Source: a virus
Strand: one strand, 5' to 3'
Virus record (IMG/VR): IMGVR_UViG_3300046517_000659
Location: 1-47,214 of that record
Length of the DNA: 47,214 nucleotides
Under the pieces are notes generated by a model. That model ran no database searches. It was not told where the DNA came from and saw only the letters and a program-made list of their open reading frames with translations. Of this stretch, positions 16,947 to 26,913 are shown piece by piece; the stretch's first letter is position 1; each line of letters starts with the position of its first letter. The position numbers and the translations under genes were made by a program.

Positions 16947-17904
16947 CGATTTGATAGCGCTTGCCGTTCACCGTGACGGTCTTGCCCCAGAGTTCCTTCG
17001 GCGGAGGCGGAATACTAGAGGTTCCCGCGCTTCGCAACTTATCGGATGCGGTAGAAGTCGCACGTGGTTTGAGCCCTAGATTGCTCGACGCTACCCGCTC
17101 CGCGACTTCAGGATCGGTCCCCGACGCAACCATCGAGGCCACCGCCTCATCGCGATATGCCTTCATCGCCTCGGGTCTCATGCTGCCCGCTACTGGAGGC
17201 CCCCCACTGCCCGTCTTGAAAGCGTTAAAATCCTGCAGAGCCTTTGCGTTCTTCTGTTCAACGTTCAACGGCTTCGCGAGGGTGCTCGGCGCCACGCCGG
17301 ACGCGATCTGCGTGGTCTCTCCATTCGGCCCGATACCAAGCACGCTCGTCGTGCCATCCTTGTTGGTTATGACCTTAACGCCGTTTGGAAACTTTCCGCT
17401 CGTGACCGACTTGATGTAGGCTTCGAGTATGGGCTTCCCCGCTGTCGGCCCCATCTGTTCGATACTGTCGATGATGTCCTTATCGGCACCAAGTGAATGG
17501 TCTTTCTTCAGTGTCTCTAGTCCAAGATTCCAGTTGCCGCCTTCGATCTTGTTTTTGGTGTATTCCTGCGGATTCTCCATCGCGATCGCGCGTTCGCTTT
17601 CCGGCAAGGTCTGGACGTAATCGTTCCACGATTGCGCCGTCTTCATCGCCATCTGAGCTTGCGTGCTTTCAAGGCCGAACTGCTGCCACTTCATCGCCAT
17701 TTCTTGCTGCTTAAGCTGCAAGTCCATCTGGCGTTCTTTGTTCTCCTGAATCCCCTCGCCCGCCATGCCAGCCGCAGCAATCCCGCCACCTGCGCCGCCC
17801 AAGGCGGCCCCGAGCGCTGCGGGTAGAGCGTAGGGCAGCACGGCTCCAATGGCCGAGCCCACCTTGCCCATAATTCCGCTGGATTGCTGAGTGTCGTCCG
17901 CCAT
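16879..17904 (-). CDS. Putative internal virion/ejection protein
   Basis: 341 residues. The N-terminal 50 residues are Gly/Ala-rich and hydrophobic (VGSAIGAVLPYALPAALG), able to enter a membrane; then comes a Gln/Met/Lys-rich coiled coil (about 55-95) and a less regular C-terminal half ending in Pro/Gly-rich sequence. This resembles the hydrophobic-plus-helical layout of podovirus internal core proteins. The ATG at 17904 overlaps the upstream stop by one base (TGATG). It belongs with the transglycosylase gene two positions downstream. Confidence 0.6.
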   Translation of the reverse strand: MADDTQQSSGIMGKVGSAIGAVLPYALPAALGAALGGAGGGIAAAGMAGEGIQENKERQMDLQLKQQEMAMKWQQFGLESTQAQMAMKTAQSWNDYVQTLPESERAIAMENPQEYTKNKIEGGNWNLGLETLKKDHSLGADKDIIDSIEQMGPTAGKPILEAYIKSVTSGKFPNGVKVITNKDGTTSVLGIGPNGETTQIASGVAPSTLAKPLNVEQKNAKALQDFNAFKTGSGGPPVAGSMRPEAMKAYRDEAVASMVASGTDPEVAERVASSNLGLKPRATSTASDKLRSAGTSSIPPPPKELWGKTVTVNGKRYQIDDKGNAKPLEGGPSAGSAGGSL

Positions 17905-18440
17905 CAAATTGACCCTGGTGGCTGAATCGGCATTTGCGGCTGTAGCGCCAGCGGCGAGGTCTGGCCCGTGGCCGAACTATGTGGCGGCGCCCAGTCCGTC
18001 TTTTGCTTTTGCTTAAGCAGATTCATCTGCTGGATGTAGTTCATATATGACTGGCCCACCGGCCCGAGACCGGACATCGCAGCGTCGAAGCCGCCAGACG
18101 CGCTCATTGACGGTGGAGCGCTCGGTGGAGCGGCTGCCACATTGGTCATCGTTGGCCCTGCTGCAGACCCCGGAGTTGCGGGCATTCCAAACATGCCCGT
18201 GCCCGTCGGACCCGCTCCCGCATCCATCGGCATAGCCGCGTTAGGCGCGGCCATCGACGGCGTACCTGCGGGCCCGCCCATGCCAGCAGCCGCCATCATC
18301 GGCCCCGCCGTTTCTGCCGCACCGGTCAGTCCGTTTTTCAGCGCACCCATTGGACCGCCCGTAATTCCCCCACTTATCGCGGCAGGAATTGCGCCGAACA
18401 TATTGGTTATCGGCTGGATCGCGTTCATTAGGCCGCTCAT
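17904..18440 (-). CDS. Small Gly/Met/Ala-rich internal virion protein
   Basis: 178 residues of low complexity, rich in Gly, Ala, Met and Pro, ending in a Gln/Pro-rich tail after a short charged helix (YIQQMNLLKQKQK). Hydrophobic, flexible small proteins beside the large ejection protein are usual in podoviruses and may line the DNA passage. The start is coupled by ATGA. No family is recognised. Confidence 0.5.
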   Translation of the reverse strand: MSGLMNAIQPITNMFGAIPAAISGGITGGPMGALKNGLTGAAETAGPMMAAAGMGGPAGTPSMAAPNAAMPMDAGAGPTGTGMFGMPATPGSAAGPTMTNVAAAPPSAPPSMSASGGFDAAMSGLGPVGQSYMNYIQQMNLLKQKQKTDWAPPHSSATGQTSPLALQPQMPIQPPGSI

Positions 18441-19267
18441 TTGCCCCCTCCACCGGCAGGCCCCGTGGTCACAGTCGTGCCGCCGCCCATACCGGCTTGA
18501 CCGAGGCCCGCACCAAATTGCGACAGAAGGTTGAACGGCCAGTTTGCCGCTTGCTGCGCATTCTGAGTCGCCGCGTTATTCACGTTTTGCTGCTGCTGTT
18601 GTTGCGCCGCCCCGATGTTGTAAAGGTTCTGGCTCGGTGCATAGAGATTCGCGATGCCCTGTCCCGCGTTCTGCGCGGCATTGAGCATATTCGAGCTTTC
18701 CTGCTGGTACGCAGGCTCGTAGATATTCGCTCCGAGCGTCGCCAAACTCTGCCCCAGTCCGTATTCATTGAGACCCTGCTGCTCGTTGAAGCCCGACGAA
18801 TTGAAGGCCCCAGCCTGCTGCGCTTGCGCCATCAACGCGGGGTTGGTCGCGTACTCGTATTGATTGCCGACCTGTTGCGCGGCCTGATTGTAATACTGGT
18901 TGAGGTACGGATTTGGCCCGAGCATCCCGCCGCTCGCGTAAAGCTGCTGCGTCGAAGCGCCTTGGTCGGCAAGGCTCTGCGCCTGTCCAGTTTGTGCCTC
19001 GCCCTGCGCCATAGCGTTCTGCTGGTCCTGCGAGAACCCCGCGACGTTCTGATTCAAGGCGGTGTTGTACGGAGCGATTTGCGGATACCCACTGCCGCCT
19101 TGACCGCCTTGGATGCCAAGCCCCGGGATGTTCGGCAGATTCATCCCCGGAAAAATTTGGGACATCTGCTCGCCAAGAAACAGCTTGGCGTAAGGCACGA
19201 GCCACGAGGGCGGCCCCGTCTTGGTGGTCGAGCTTTGCGACCCGCTGCTACCGCCGCCCATGCCCAT
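18437..19267 (-). CDS. Putative minor virion protein with Gln/Asn-rich helices
   Basis: 276 residues from the ATG at 19267, which overlaps the upstream stop (TAATG). After a Gly/Ser start comes a long helical Gln/Ala/Asn region with the pattern NPYLNQYYNQAAQQV. Similar segments are common in an unnamed podovirus virion protein family near the ejection genes. A QQQQQQ run lies near residue 240. No signal peptide. It is probably part of the internal core or tail. Confidence 0.55.
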   Translation of the reverse strand: MGMGGGSSGSQSSTTKTGPPSWLVPYAKLFLGEQMSQIFPGMNLPNIPGLGIQGGQGGSGYPQIAPYNTALNQNVAGFSQDQQNAMAQGEAQTGQAQSLADQGASTQQLYASGGMLGPNPYLNQYYNQAAQQVGNQYEYATNPALMAQAQQAGAFNSSGFNEQQGLNEYGLGQSLATLGANIYEPAYQQESSNMLNAAQNAGQGIANLYAPSQNLYNIGAAQQQQQQNVNNAATQNAQQAANWPFNLLSQFGAGLGQAGMGGGTTVTTGPAGGGGK

Positions 19268-19782
19268 TAGTAGAAATCCTTCCTGAAGAAGTATTGGTGG
19301 ACGCGATAGCCGCGACGCAGCACCCGACGCATCCATTGTGGGCGCGAGCTAATCCCCGTGAGGCCGCGCAAGCCAAAGCCTTTCGCCCGCTCGATCATCT
19401 GCGGCTCGATGTCAGGGAGCACCTTCCAGAACGGCGCCCCTTCGCACCAGATAATCCATTGATGCAGGTACATCGGCACGCCAATGAATTCGTCGTTGAA
19501 TGCCTGCGTGACGATGAAGCCAACCGGTCCCTTGTTACTCTGGAGAATCAGGAAGCACTCGCAAATAATCTGTCCGGCCAGTCCTGCTTCGAGGCGATGA
19601 CGGACGTGCTCCGGTTGCCAGTAGCCCGAGTTCTTATCCTTCTCCTTTATACGAACGAGACCGGGGCGAATGACGGTCGGCCAAAACTTCTTCACGGCGT
19701 CGCGGTCACACAAAAGCAGACTCCACTTCGGAGCAGCTTTCGCGACTTCGACAACGCCGTTGGTGTGAGCTTCGATTTCCAT
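19267..19782 (-). CDS. GNAT-like acetyltransferase-fold protein
   Basis: 171 residues. The pattern LILQSNKGPVGFIVTQAF, LHQWIIWCEGAP and the end RRGYRVHQYFFRKDF fits a GNAT-type fold (central strands and a final beta strand). Proteins of this size and fold are often found in phage tail or ejection clusters, where their enzymatic role is unproven. A true acetyl-CoA loop (Q/RxxGxG/A) is not clear, so it may be a structural or degenerate member. Confidence 0.5.
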   Translation of the reverse strand: MEIEAHTNGVVEVAKAAPKWSLLLCDRDAVKKFWPTVIRPGLVRIKEKDKNSGYWQPEHVRHRLEAGLAGQIICECFLILQSNKGPVGFIVTQAFNDEFIGVPMYLHQWIIWCEGAPFWKVLPDIEPQMIERAKGFGLRGLTGISSRPQWMRRVLRRGYRVHQYFFRKDFY

Positions 19783-21254
19783 TTATGGGAACGCCCCCAT
19801 CGAGTTCAGCCCGCCGGGTAACCCCGGAAGTCCTGCATTGTGCAGAGGACTCGGCCCAGTCAGGGTAAAATCGTGCGCGGCTGCGTTGGTGTAGAGCGGA
19901 TTGACGTTGCTGATGCTGTGCGCGCCCGCCGCAGTATCGTTCGACACCTGCCCCTGCGCTCCGCCGCGATCGTTATAGTCGTCGGTGAAATGAACGAGCA
20001 CATTCACATGAACCGTGCCGCCATCATAAATCAGATTCTTGGCGTCAATCGTCGTGTCTTCGTTAAATCCGCATCCCGAACTCGGAGCTTCGCAGTCGGA
20101 CGCGAGTAGCGCCTTCGCCACGGCTCCGGCTGTGTACCAAGTATTGTTATAAACTTCTTCATGTTGCGGGCAGTGCGTGCCGGACAATGGTAGGCAGTTC
20201 GCATCGGGCGAGCTTTGGAAATCCAAAGCTGAACCATAGGCCACATTTTGCGTAATCAGATTGTCGCTGCCCACCCCACCATGAAATGAGTTGGCGATGT
20301 AGTACGCGCTTTGGCAATTACTCCCACAGGTTGTTACTCCAGTCGTCGCGACATTCTGAGTGATGGTTGCCTGAGTCGTCCCGAACGTCCCCGAGCCTTT
20401 TACGTCGATGCAGTTATGAACGCAGCCGGGGCCGACCGTATTCCCCTGAACAATCGGCGCACCCCCGTCGTAATGAACCTGAAGGCAGTTATGCCCGCCG
20501 CAGTGGTTTACGATGTTGTTGATGAAATGGACGTTATCGATGCCCGCGCCTTTGCCGGAGTCCTCGAAGTCAAGCTGGTTGCGATAGGGCAAAGTCGGAT
20601 CGTCACAACCGCCCGCGACAATTCCGCCACCCACTGGTGCGCACTTATTATCATTCGCGGGGTTGGGGCCGAGGGTGGTGTTCGCCGCATATGCGCCCGG
20701 ACCTGTATCGTGAAGGTTGGAGTTCTGAACGGTGATTCCCGGCATCCCGCCGTTGACCGTCTGAAAGGTGATGGCGTACTGCGTAGTATTTTTGCACTCG
20801 AAGCCATCAATCGTAATGTATTTCGCGGTGGTCGAAATCGCGTTTATACAGGTGTGCCGAGTCGAACCGCCGTCGATAATCGGCAACGCCCCGGAGCCAT
20901 AGTTCCCTAGAATGATCGGATGGCCCGAAGTGCCCTGCATGTTCGTGATAGTCAATTCTTCGGTCCACGTATCGCCGCGTTTCCATAAGACTTGCGCATC
21001 GGGCGATAGCGAGGCTTGAATCGCCGCCACTGGACGGAACGAACACCACGGTTGGGCCGGAGACGTACCGAATCCTGCATCCGCAGCCGCACACACTCCA
21101 CTCGGCGCCGCCGATCCATTGTAACCGCTCTGGTTGGAATCGACGTAATGAGCGCCACTCGGCGTGTGCGCCGTGAACGTAAAGGCGATGCTGCCCGTCT
21201 GAAATCCCATCAGGTAAGTCGCGGCCACCAACAGCAATGCTAACCACACGATGT

Positions 21255-21258
<4 letters not shown>
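19783..21258 (-). CDS. Exported right-handed beta-helix protein, candidate polysaccharide-degrading or binding protein
   Basis: 491 residues. A signal peptide or anchor ([19 protein letters not shown]) is followed by a pectate-lyase-like start ([36 protein letters not shown]) and repeated rungs of Asn-rich beta helix ([43 protein letters not shown]). Phages use such solenoids as depolymerases that cut capsule or lipopolysaccharide, but they normally lack signal peptides. Many cysteines suggest disulfides. Catalytic acids cannot be assigned from sequence alone. Confidence 0.6.
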
Positions 21259-22399
<1,141 letters not shown>

Positions 22400-22403
<4 letters not shown>

Positions 22404-22873
22404 CCCGCCGCCCATTGGCCCACGCCAATATCCCTGAGTCGTAGGGCGTCATATTGGATAGTGATGTTCGCCGCGCCGGTTGTGTCGTTAATCGTATCCG
22501 TCCCGAAGGGCGTGACCGCGATATTGAAGGCGTTGCCGTCACGCTTGCTGATTTCGAGTTCCCGCCCTGAACCAGTTGCAGCGGGCAAGAGAACAATCGT
22601 ATCCGCCGCGACTCCCGCGAACGCTGCAACATAAGACTCGGTGGCGCCGACGGTATATGGCGACAGGGTTGCGTCGAGCGTGACGAGGACGTATTGCCGC
22701 GGCACAACGGCGTTGTACACGTTAGTGAGATAGGTCTGAAGATAAAGGCTAAGGCCGCGCAACAGCTTGAAAGTATGCGTGAACCCATGATGAATGCTGT
22801 GCCAATCAGAGACCGGCGGCGCATTGCCGACGGTCGGCTGTACTTGCGGCGGCTGTAAGACCTGCTGGGGCAC
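22400..22873 (-). CDS. Tail or fibre-associated structural protein
   Basis: 157 residues with a GTG start behind GGGAGAGG. The N-terminus is Pro/Gln-rich ([11 protein letters not shown]), and the rest is a beta-rich domain ([35 protein letters not shown]) like small fibre or tail proteins that follow the hub gene. It is coupled by ATGA to the collagen-like gene. The overlapping 22384-22875 frame is rejected for codon and start reasons. Confidence 0.55.
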
Positions 22874-22874
22874 A

Positions 22875-24302
22875 CTAGACCTCTCCCGTCGGGTCCATAT
22901 CCACGGTGCCTTGCGCCACCTCGGAGGTCCCGTAAAGGTCCATGCGGTAGCGCACGAGCCGCCCGCTCACCATGCGATTGAACCAGCCGTCCTGGGAGAT
23001 GGTCGTCGGGGCCTTAGCCACAGGCGCTACGCCCGTCGGACCCATCTGCACTAAAGGCGTAAGCCGCGCCGGAGGAGCGAAGGTCGTTGGCACCGGATAC
23101 TGCGTAAACCCCGGTCGCACCCGCCGATGCTGATAGACCATCTGCCGGTCGCCAAAGTCATTCGACGTAATAAACACGCCCGACACCGGATTGAAGGGAT
23201 TCAGCTCGTCGTACAGAAACAGCGAATGGTCGAGCAACATCAGGCCGCTATCGGGGGTCGTTGCCCCATGCTGCGGGTCTGGCGCTGGCGTGCTCAGCGG
23301 GAGTTCAACGTCGAGGCGCCCGAAGAACCACCGTGGCGGATTCGGGCGCTGATAGAAACCGATATAGCTGTCGAGCAATCCCGCCTGCCCGCGTGCCGTG
23401 CTGCTGCTCGGATAATGCCACACCACGAGGTCACGCTGAATGTCGTAGCGCCCCGCGATGTTGGCGATAAACCCTTGATTCAGATCGCGGAAGAACCATT
23501 CCTTAACGTGATTGGGAATGCGGTTGAGGTTGTACCCATCAAACTGCCAGAAGTCGTCAGGACCGACGAAATAGTCGTAGTCCCCGGTATTGATGACGCA
23601 CTCATTCCCCGCGACCCCCACGGAATCCGAAATGGTTCCGGGCTGTCCAAAGTTCCATCCAATAGCCCCACCCACAAAGGTCGCAGACTGGATAGCGTTT
23701 TGCCGATAGACGGCGAGGAGTTGCCGCTTGCGCTGGACCGACGTGATATTGCCCGGAAGATTCGCCAAATTGTACGCATAAACCTCTACCGCGAAGTTGG
23801 GCACCCACGACGCCGTATCTGAGAGATTGCTGTAGAGCGTCTGCGAATTGGGCGGCACCAGAATAACCGCATAGTCGGTGGTTGCGACGAGCGACGAGAC
23901 CGGCGGCGACCCCGGTAGCGGCGCAAAGCTGCCCGCGCTGAGGCGGTAGAAATAAGGCACATCCACGCCATCGACGGCGATTAAGTCCTGCCCATAGGTC
24001 GCGAAGCGCCAGCGATTCGAGGTGTTGGTGAGGCCCGTCACCTGCGGCTGAAAGATGCCGTTCGAGTCGAGCACGTAGAGGCCGTTCACGGTCGCGCCGA
24101 CGACAATCGACGTGCCGAGCAAATACGCCGTATAGGCTCCAAAGGCGGTCGATGGCAGACCCGACGAGATGCGGGCGAGTCCCGGCAACGTGCGGAAGCC
24201 CTTCTCGGTCGGAAAGACTCCGCCCATGTCCTGACAGGCGCCCGGAGTGATCGTGTCCTCGTCCGGTGCGTACTCGTTGAATATCAAAGGCTGCAGGCCC
24301 AT
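22875..24302 (-). CDS. Tail hub/stabilisation protein of the P22 gp10 type (beta-propeller-like)
   Basis: 475 residues. Pattern of the family: GFRTLPGLARISSG, LLGTSIVVGATVNGLYVLDS, NRWRFATYGQDLIAVDG, DYDYFVGPDDFWQFDGYNLNRIP and WFFRDLN, spaced as in phage tail proteins that plug the head-tail channel. These proteins form a beta-rich tube or propeller below the portal and keep packaged DNA in place. It follows the head-tail adaptor gene, as in P22-like phages (gp4, gp10). One base overlaps the stop of the small gene upstream. Confidence 0.75.
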   Translation of the reverse strand: MGLQPLIFNEYAPDEDTITPGACQDMGGVFPTEKGFRTLPGLARISSGLPSTAFGAYTAYLLGTSIVVGATVNGLYVLDSNGIFQPQVTGLTNTSNRWRFATYGQDLIAVDGVDVPYFYRLSAGSFAPLPGSPPVSSLVATTDYAVILVPPNSQTLYSNLSDTASWVPNFAVEVYAYNLANLPGNITSVQRKRQLLAVYRQNAIQSATFVGGAIGWNFGQPGTISDSVGVAGNECVINTGDYDYFVGPDDFWQFDGYNLNRIPNHVKEWFFRDLNQGFIANIAGRYDIQRDLVVWHYPSSSTARGQAGLLDSYIGFYQRPNPPRWFFGRLDVELPLSTPAPDPQHGATTPDSGLMLLDHSLFLYDELNPFNPVSGVFITSNDFGDRQMVYQHRRVRPGFTQYPVPTTFAPPARLTPLVQMGPTGVAPVAKAPTTISQDGWFNRMVSGRLVRYRMDLYGTSEVAQGTVDMDPTGEV

Positions 24303-24475
24303 CAGCTATCCCGACACGCCAGCACTTCATTGGCGATGGTTTCGGGGTCTTCGCCCTCCATCTTCTCGCTCATCGCCGCGACCCGCTGCCCGAGCGCCGT
24401 CCAGTTGACGCCGCGCTTGTTGGCGAGCCGCTGCGCACAGGCGGCCATCACGTCGGAGCAGACCTTGGTGTTCAC
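24302..24475 (-). CDS. Small protein between the adaptor and tail hub genes
   Basis: 57 residues starting at GTG, which overlaps the adaptor stop (GTGA); its own stop overlaps the hub start (TGATG). Two cysteines near the start (VCSDVMAACAQ) and one near the end. Mostly helical and charged. Tight coupling on both sides supports a real gene even though it is short. The function is unknown. Confidence 0.5.
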   Translation of the reverse strand: MNTKVCSDVMAACAQRLANKRGVNWTALGQRVAAMSEKMEGEDPETIANEVLACRDS

Positions 24476-25104
24476 AGGTATTGCTTCACGAAGGACGGTT
24501 GCGTCATCGCGTGCGCGTTCTGCATCAGCTTCTCCAGCGCCGCCGCCTCGTTCGCGCGAAACGTCATAATTCGTGGCGAGTTGGGGACGGCAATATCCGT
24601 GTACTCAGCGCAAATCTCGGCGCACGTCGCGTTGATCAAGAGTATCCGCCCGTCATTGCACCAGAAGTTCGTCGAATCGGAATCGTCGGTCGGCGCAGCG
24701 ATGGTCTGCATCATCGTCAGTTCGACGGGATATTGCTGGTTGGGCGTCGGAAAGATTCGAATCTGATTCCCATACACCGCGCACATCGACACCGGCAGTG
24801 ACGTAAAGGGCGGCTGGAGCGCGTCGGCGACCAGAATGGTCTCGTAGTCCACCATCGGCACCACGATCCACACGCCGTTGTAGAGCACGCGGACATAAGT
24901 AACGCTCTGGACGCCCGCAGGCAGCGTGTAGAATTGCTGACCCGGCTGGGTCACGATGTCGTAGTTGGTTACAGAAGCGGGCGTGAAGATTTGCGGGCCG
25001 TAGAAGTCAATTCGCTCCTTCAGCATCTCCAAGACGAAATCGGCGGGCAGGTCGTCCCGATTGAGCCGGAATCCAATTGCGGACTGTAACTGCCCCCAGT
25101 TCAT
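24472..25104 (-). CDS. Head-tail adaptor protein (P22 gp4-like role)
   Basis: 210 residues. The N-terminal helices (LQSAIGFRLNRDDLPADFV, LEMLKERIDFYG) followed by a beta insert (YTLPAGVQSVTYVRVLYNG) and a C-terminal helical end match small podovirus adaptors that bind the portal and the tail hub. It sits directly upstream of the hub gene. Size and position fit; sequence identity to a named family cannot be checked here. Confidence 0.65.
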   Translation of the reverse strand: MNWGQLQSAIGFRLNRDDLPADFVLEMLKERIDFYGPQIFTPASVTNYDIVTQPGQQFYTLPAGVQSVTYVRVLYNGVWIVVPMVDYETILVADALQPPFTSLPVSMCAVYGNQIRIFPTPNQQYPVELTMMQTIAAPTDDSDSTNFWCNDGRILLINATCAEICAEYTDIAVPNSPRIMTFRANEAAALEKLMQNAHAMTQPSFVKQYL

Positions 25105-25114
25105 CCATTACGTC

Positions 25115-25306
25115 CTACTTGCCGTCGTCCTCGTGCATATAATTCATGGGCGGATTGCCCTTGCGCGGCGCCGCGCCGGAGACCTTCGGTTTCTCCAATG
25201 AGCGCTCGTAAACCTTAGACCGCTGAACGTCCATTGCCTCCTGCCCCTTGGGGTTGGCTATGCTGCGCTCGCGGAGATAGTCCAGGTCATTTTTCGGCTT
25301 AGGCAT
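25115..25306 (-). CDS. Small charged protein with C-terminal NYMHEDDGK motif
   Basis: 63 residues, charged and probably helical or flexible. Its last residues, NYMHEDDGK, are almost identical to those of the next gene upstream (NYFHEDDGK), though the rest of the two proteins differs. A shared C-terminal tail suggests a common binding partner, for example a capsid or tail protein. The function is unknown. Confidence 0.55.
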   Translation of the reverse strand: MPKPKNDLDYLRERSIANPKGQEAMDVQRSKVYERSLEKPKVSGAAPRKGNPPMNYMHEDDGK

Positions 25307-25308
25307 GA

Positions 25309-25497
25309 TTATTTGCCATCGTCTTCGTGGAAGTAGTTCAACCCTTCGCTCTTGCGAAGCTGTCCCTCGATCTGGCCGTGAATCTTCTGCACCTCACCGA
25401 CACCGGTAAGGTCTTTGACGCCTTCTACGACCTTCGAGCCGACGTGTTTCGCCTCGTCATAGACCTCTTTGGCTTTCTCTTTGATTTCGTCGAGCAT
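25309..25497 (-). CDS. Small helical protein with C-terminal NYFHEDDGK motif
   Basis: 62 residues. The N-terminal 30 are an amphipathic Lys/Glu helix (EIKEKAKEVYDEAKHVGSK), resembling stress-type CsbD-like helices in composition. The end carries the NY-x-HEDDGK motif shared with the neighbour. TAATG-type coupling to its partners. It may be a head-associated or assembly protein; no direct evidence. Confidence 0.5.
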   Translation of the reverse strand: MLDEIKEKAKEVYDEAKHVGSKVVEGVKDLTGVGEVQKIHGQIEGQLRKSEGLNYFHEDDGK

Positions 25498-25682
25498 CAG
25501 TAATACCGCATCACCTTCGATTGGGTCTTCGCGGGGTGCTCGCCGCTCTGCGTTCCCTCGCCGCCGATCTGCTCAAGCCCGCCGTCGAGCTTGTCGAGAT
25601 CGTTGGCGAAGTCACCAGTCGGGGGCATTCCTGTAACCTTCGCGGGCTGCGAACCTGTCACCTTGTAGTCGGGCCTTGCCAT
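25497..25682 (-). CDS. Small protein of unknown function in the head-region run
   Basis: 61 residues, polar, with PAKVTGMPPTGDFANDLDKLDGG in two short segments and the end VMRYY. No domain. The ATG overlaps the stop of the Pro/Gly-rich gene upstream (TAATG). It belongs to the set of short genes between adaptor and capsid genes, probably minor head proteins. Confidence 0.45.
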   Translation of the reverse strand: MARPDYKVTGSQPAKVTGMPPTGDFANDLDKLDGGLEQIGGEGTQSGEHPAKTQSKVMRYY

Positions 25683-26014
25683 TACGGTTTACTCCAAGGG
25701 CCTATCGGTACGGTGGGGGCGTGAACAGGGCGCCCCTCGCCCATATGGCGCATTCCCCTGCCGACGAACGTAGGTCCGCCAGAGTGCATCGGAGGACCAC
25801 CCGGATTGGTTCCGCCCATGTCGCCAGAGGCGGGACCGCCGCTAACTGGACCCACCGGCCCAATTGCGGGGAATCCTCCCGGAGGCGCTGTCGGCGCCCC
25901 CGGCGCGACCCCTTGACCACCCGGATTGATGCGTTCGCCCATCGGCACGCCACCATTGGACGGCACGACAGGCGTAACGCCGCCTACGCCGCGAGGAAGA
26001 GGACTGAGCGGCAT
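25682..26014 (-). CDS. Pro/Gly-rich small protein
   Basis: 110 residues dominated by Pro, Gly, Val and Met with no predicted fold (PRGVGGVTPVVPSNGG, GGPPMHSGGPTFVGRG). Low-complexity small proteins beside capsid genes may act as flexible decoration or assembly factors. Coupled to the next gene by TAATG. The function is unknown. Confidence 0.45.
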   Translation of the reverse strand: MPLSPLPRGVGGVTPVVPSNGGVPMGERINPGGQGVAPGAPTAPPGGFPAIGPVGPVSGGPASGDMGGTNPGGPPMHSGGPTFVGRGMRHMGEGRPVHAPTVPIGPWSKP

Positions 26015-26018
26015 TGTC

Positions 26019-26414
26019 TTATTCTCCGCCCTTCTTGCTCATCCCGACGGAGTTGTAGTTCTGCGGGCCTTCCGCCATTTTCTTGCCACCAGTCGTGGTG
26101 ACGTAGCTGGCGTTGTCCTGCATTCCAGCGCCGCCTTCCATGCCGGCCTTTCCGATCATCCCCATAGCCTTTGGGTCGCTGGGAGAGAATGTCGCCAGAT
26201 GGCGCTCTTCGCCCATCGGGTCAAGGTCGTAGTTGTTGCCGACCTCAAGACCGCCGAACATATCCCAATCGCGCGGCGCGCCAGTCGTCAGCATCTCGAC
26301 GCTAGTTGTCCATCCCGCACGGTCGGAATACGCGAGGTCATCGTTCATTCCGATTTCCCAGTTGTAATCCGGGAGATAATCGGTGCCAGCCTTCAATTTG
26401 AAATCAGCAGCCAT
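26019..26414 (-). CDS. Hypothetical head-region protein
   Basis: 131 residues, polar, with Asp/Gly/Met-rich loops and a basic Gly-rich end (GMSKKGGE). It begins MAADFKLKAGTDYLPDYNW. No membrane segment or named motif. Located between capsid and adaptor genes, so a minor capsid or assembly role is likely by position. Confidence 0.45.
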   Translation of the reverse strand: MAADFKLKAGTDYLPDYNWEIGMNDDLAYSDRAGWTTSVEMLTTGAPRDWDMFGGLEVGNNYDLDPMGEERHLATFSPSDPKAMGMIGKAGMEGGAGMQDNASYVTTTGGKKMAEGPQNYNSVGMSKKGGE

Positions 26415-26423
26415 AGTCGTTCC

Positions 26424-26714
26424 TCAGTCCGGGTAAGGCCCCGGTTTACGTCCTGTTAGCGTACCCACGGTCACGCAAAAGCCACGGTCGGCGATGTCGG
26501 CTCGACTCATCTCATTACCCGTCGCCTTCTCGGGGCGCTCCGGGTAAACCATGCAGTCGAGCCAGTAATCCGAGCCGCCTTCGAGGTGCCCGCCCAGCGG
26601 AAGCCGGTTGTGATAGCCGTCACTCTGATGGGGCGACGGGTCCGACTCGTGAATCGGCATATCGTTCGTCGGCCACGGATCAGCCTTGCCGATGCCGCCA
26701 TCATTACGGCTCAT
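26424..26714 (-). CDS. Hypothetical head-region protein
   Basis: 96 residues, Pro/Asp/His-rich at the start (DPWPTNDMPIHESDPSP) with a more ordered middle (GGSDYWLDCMVYPERP). Overlaps the start region of its upstream neighbour by 11 bases. No recognised family; minor virion role inferred from position. Confidence 0.45.
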   Translation of the reverse strand: MSRNDGGIGKADPWPTNDMPIHESDPSPHQSDGYHNRLPLGGHLEGGSDYWLDCMVYPERPEKATGNEMSRADIADRGFCVTVGTLTGRKPGPYPD

Positions 26715-26904
26715 TGGAGTCCTCCTGCGGCTCGCTGACGAGCGCGTGGCCCGTCTCAGAGACCAACGGCTCGACCGTCGCCTCGGGTTTCCCCGTCATG
26801 TGCTCGAGCATCTTCTCCAGCACGACGGCGATGCGGCACAAAGCATCCGCGCTCTTGATTTCGTTCGCGCGCTTCTGGCGCTCGTAGCTGACTGCCTCTG
26901 CCAT
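26704..26904 (-). CDS. Small helical hypothetical protein
   Basis: 66 residues. The first 40 form a likely amphipathic helix (SYERQKRANEIKSADALCR, VVLEKMLEHM); the end is acidic and flexible. Follows the beta-rich capsid-associated gene by 9 bases. Unknown; might be a minor head component. Confidence 0.45.
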   Translation of the reverse strand: MAEAVSYERQKRANEIKSADALCRIAVVLEKMLEHMTGKPEATVEPLVSETGHALVSEPQEDSNEP

Positions 26905-26913
26905 CGGCTACTC

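Noticed and set aside
23127-23822. Long plus-strand frame opposite the tail hub gene
   Set aside because: It is antisense to a well-supported hub gene, and its composition follows the reverse of that gene.
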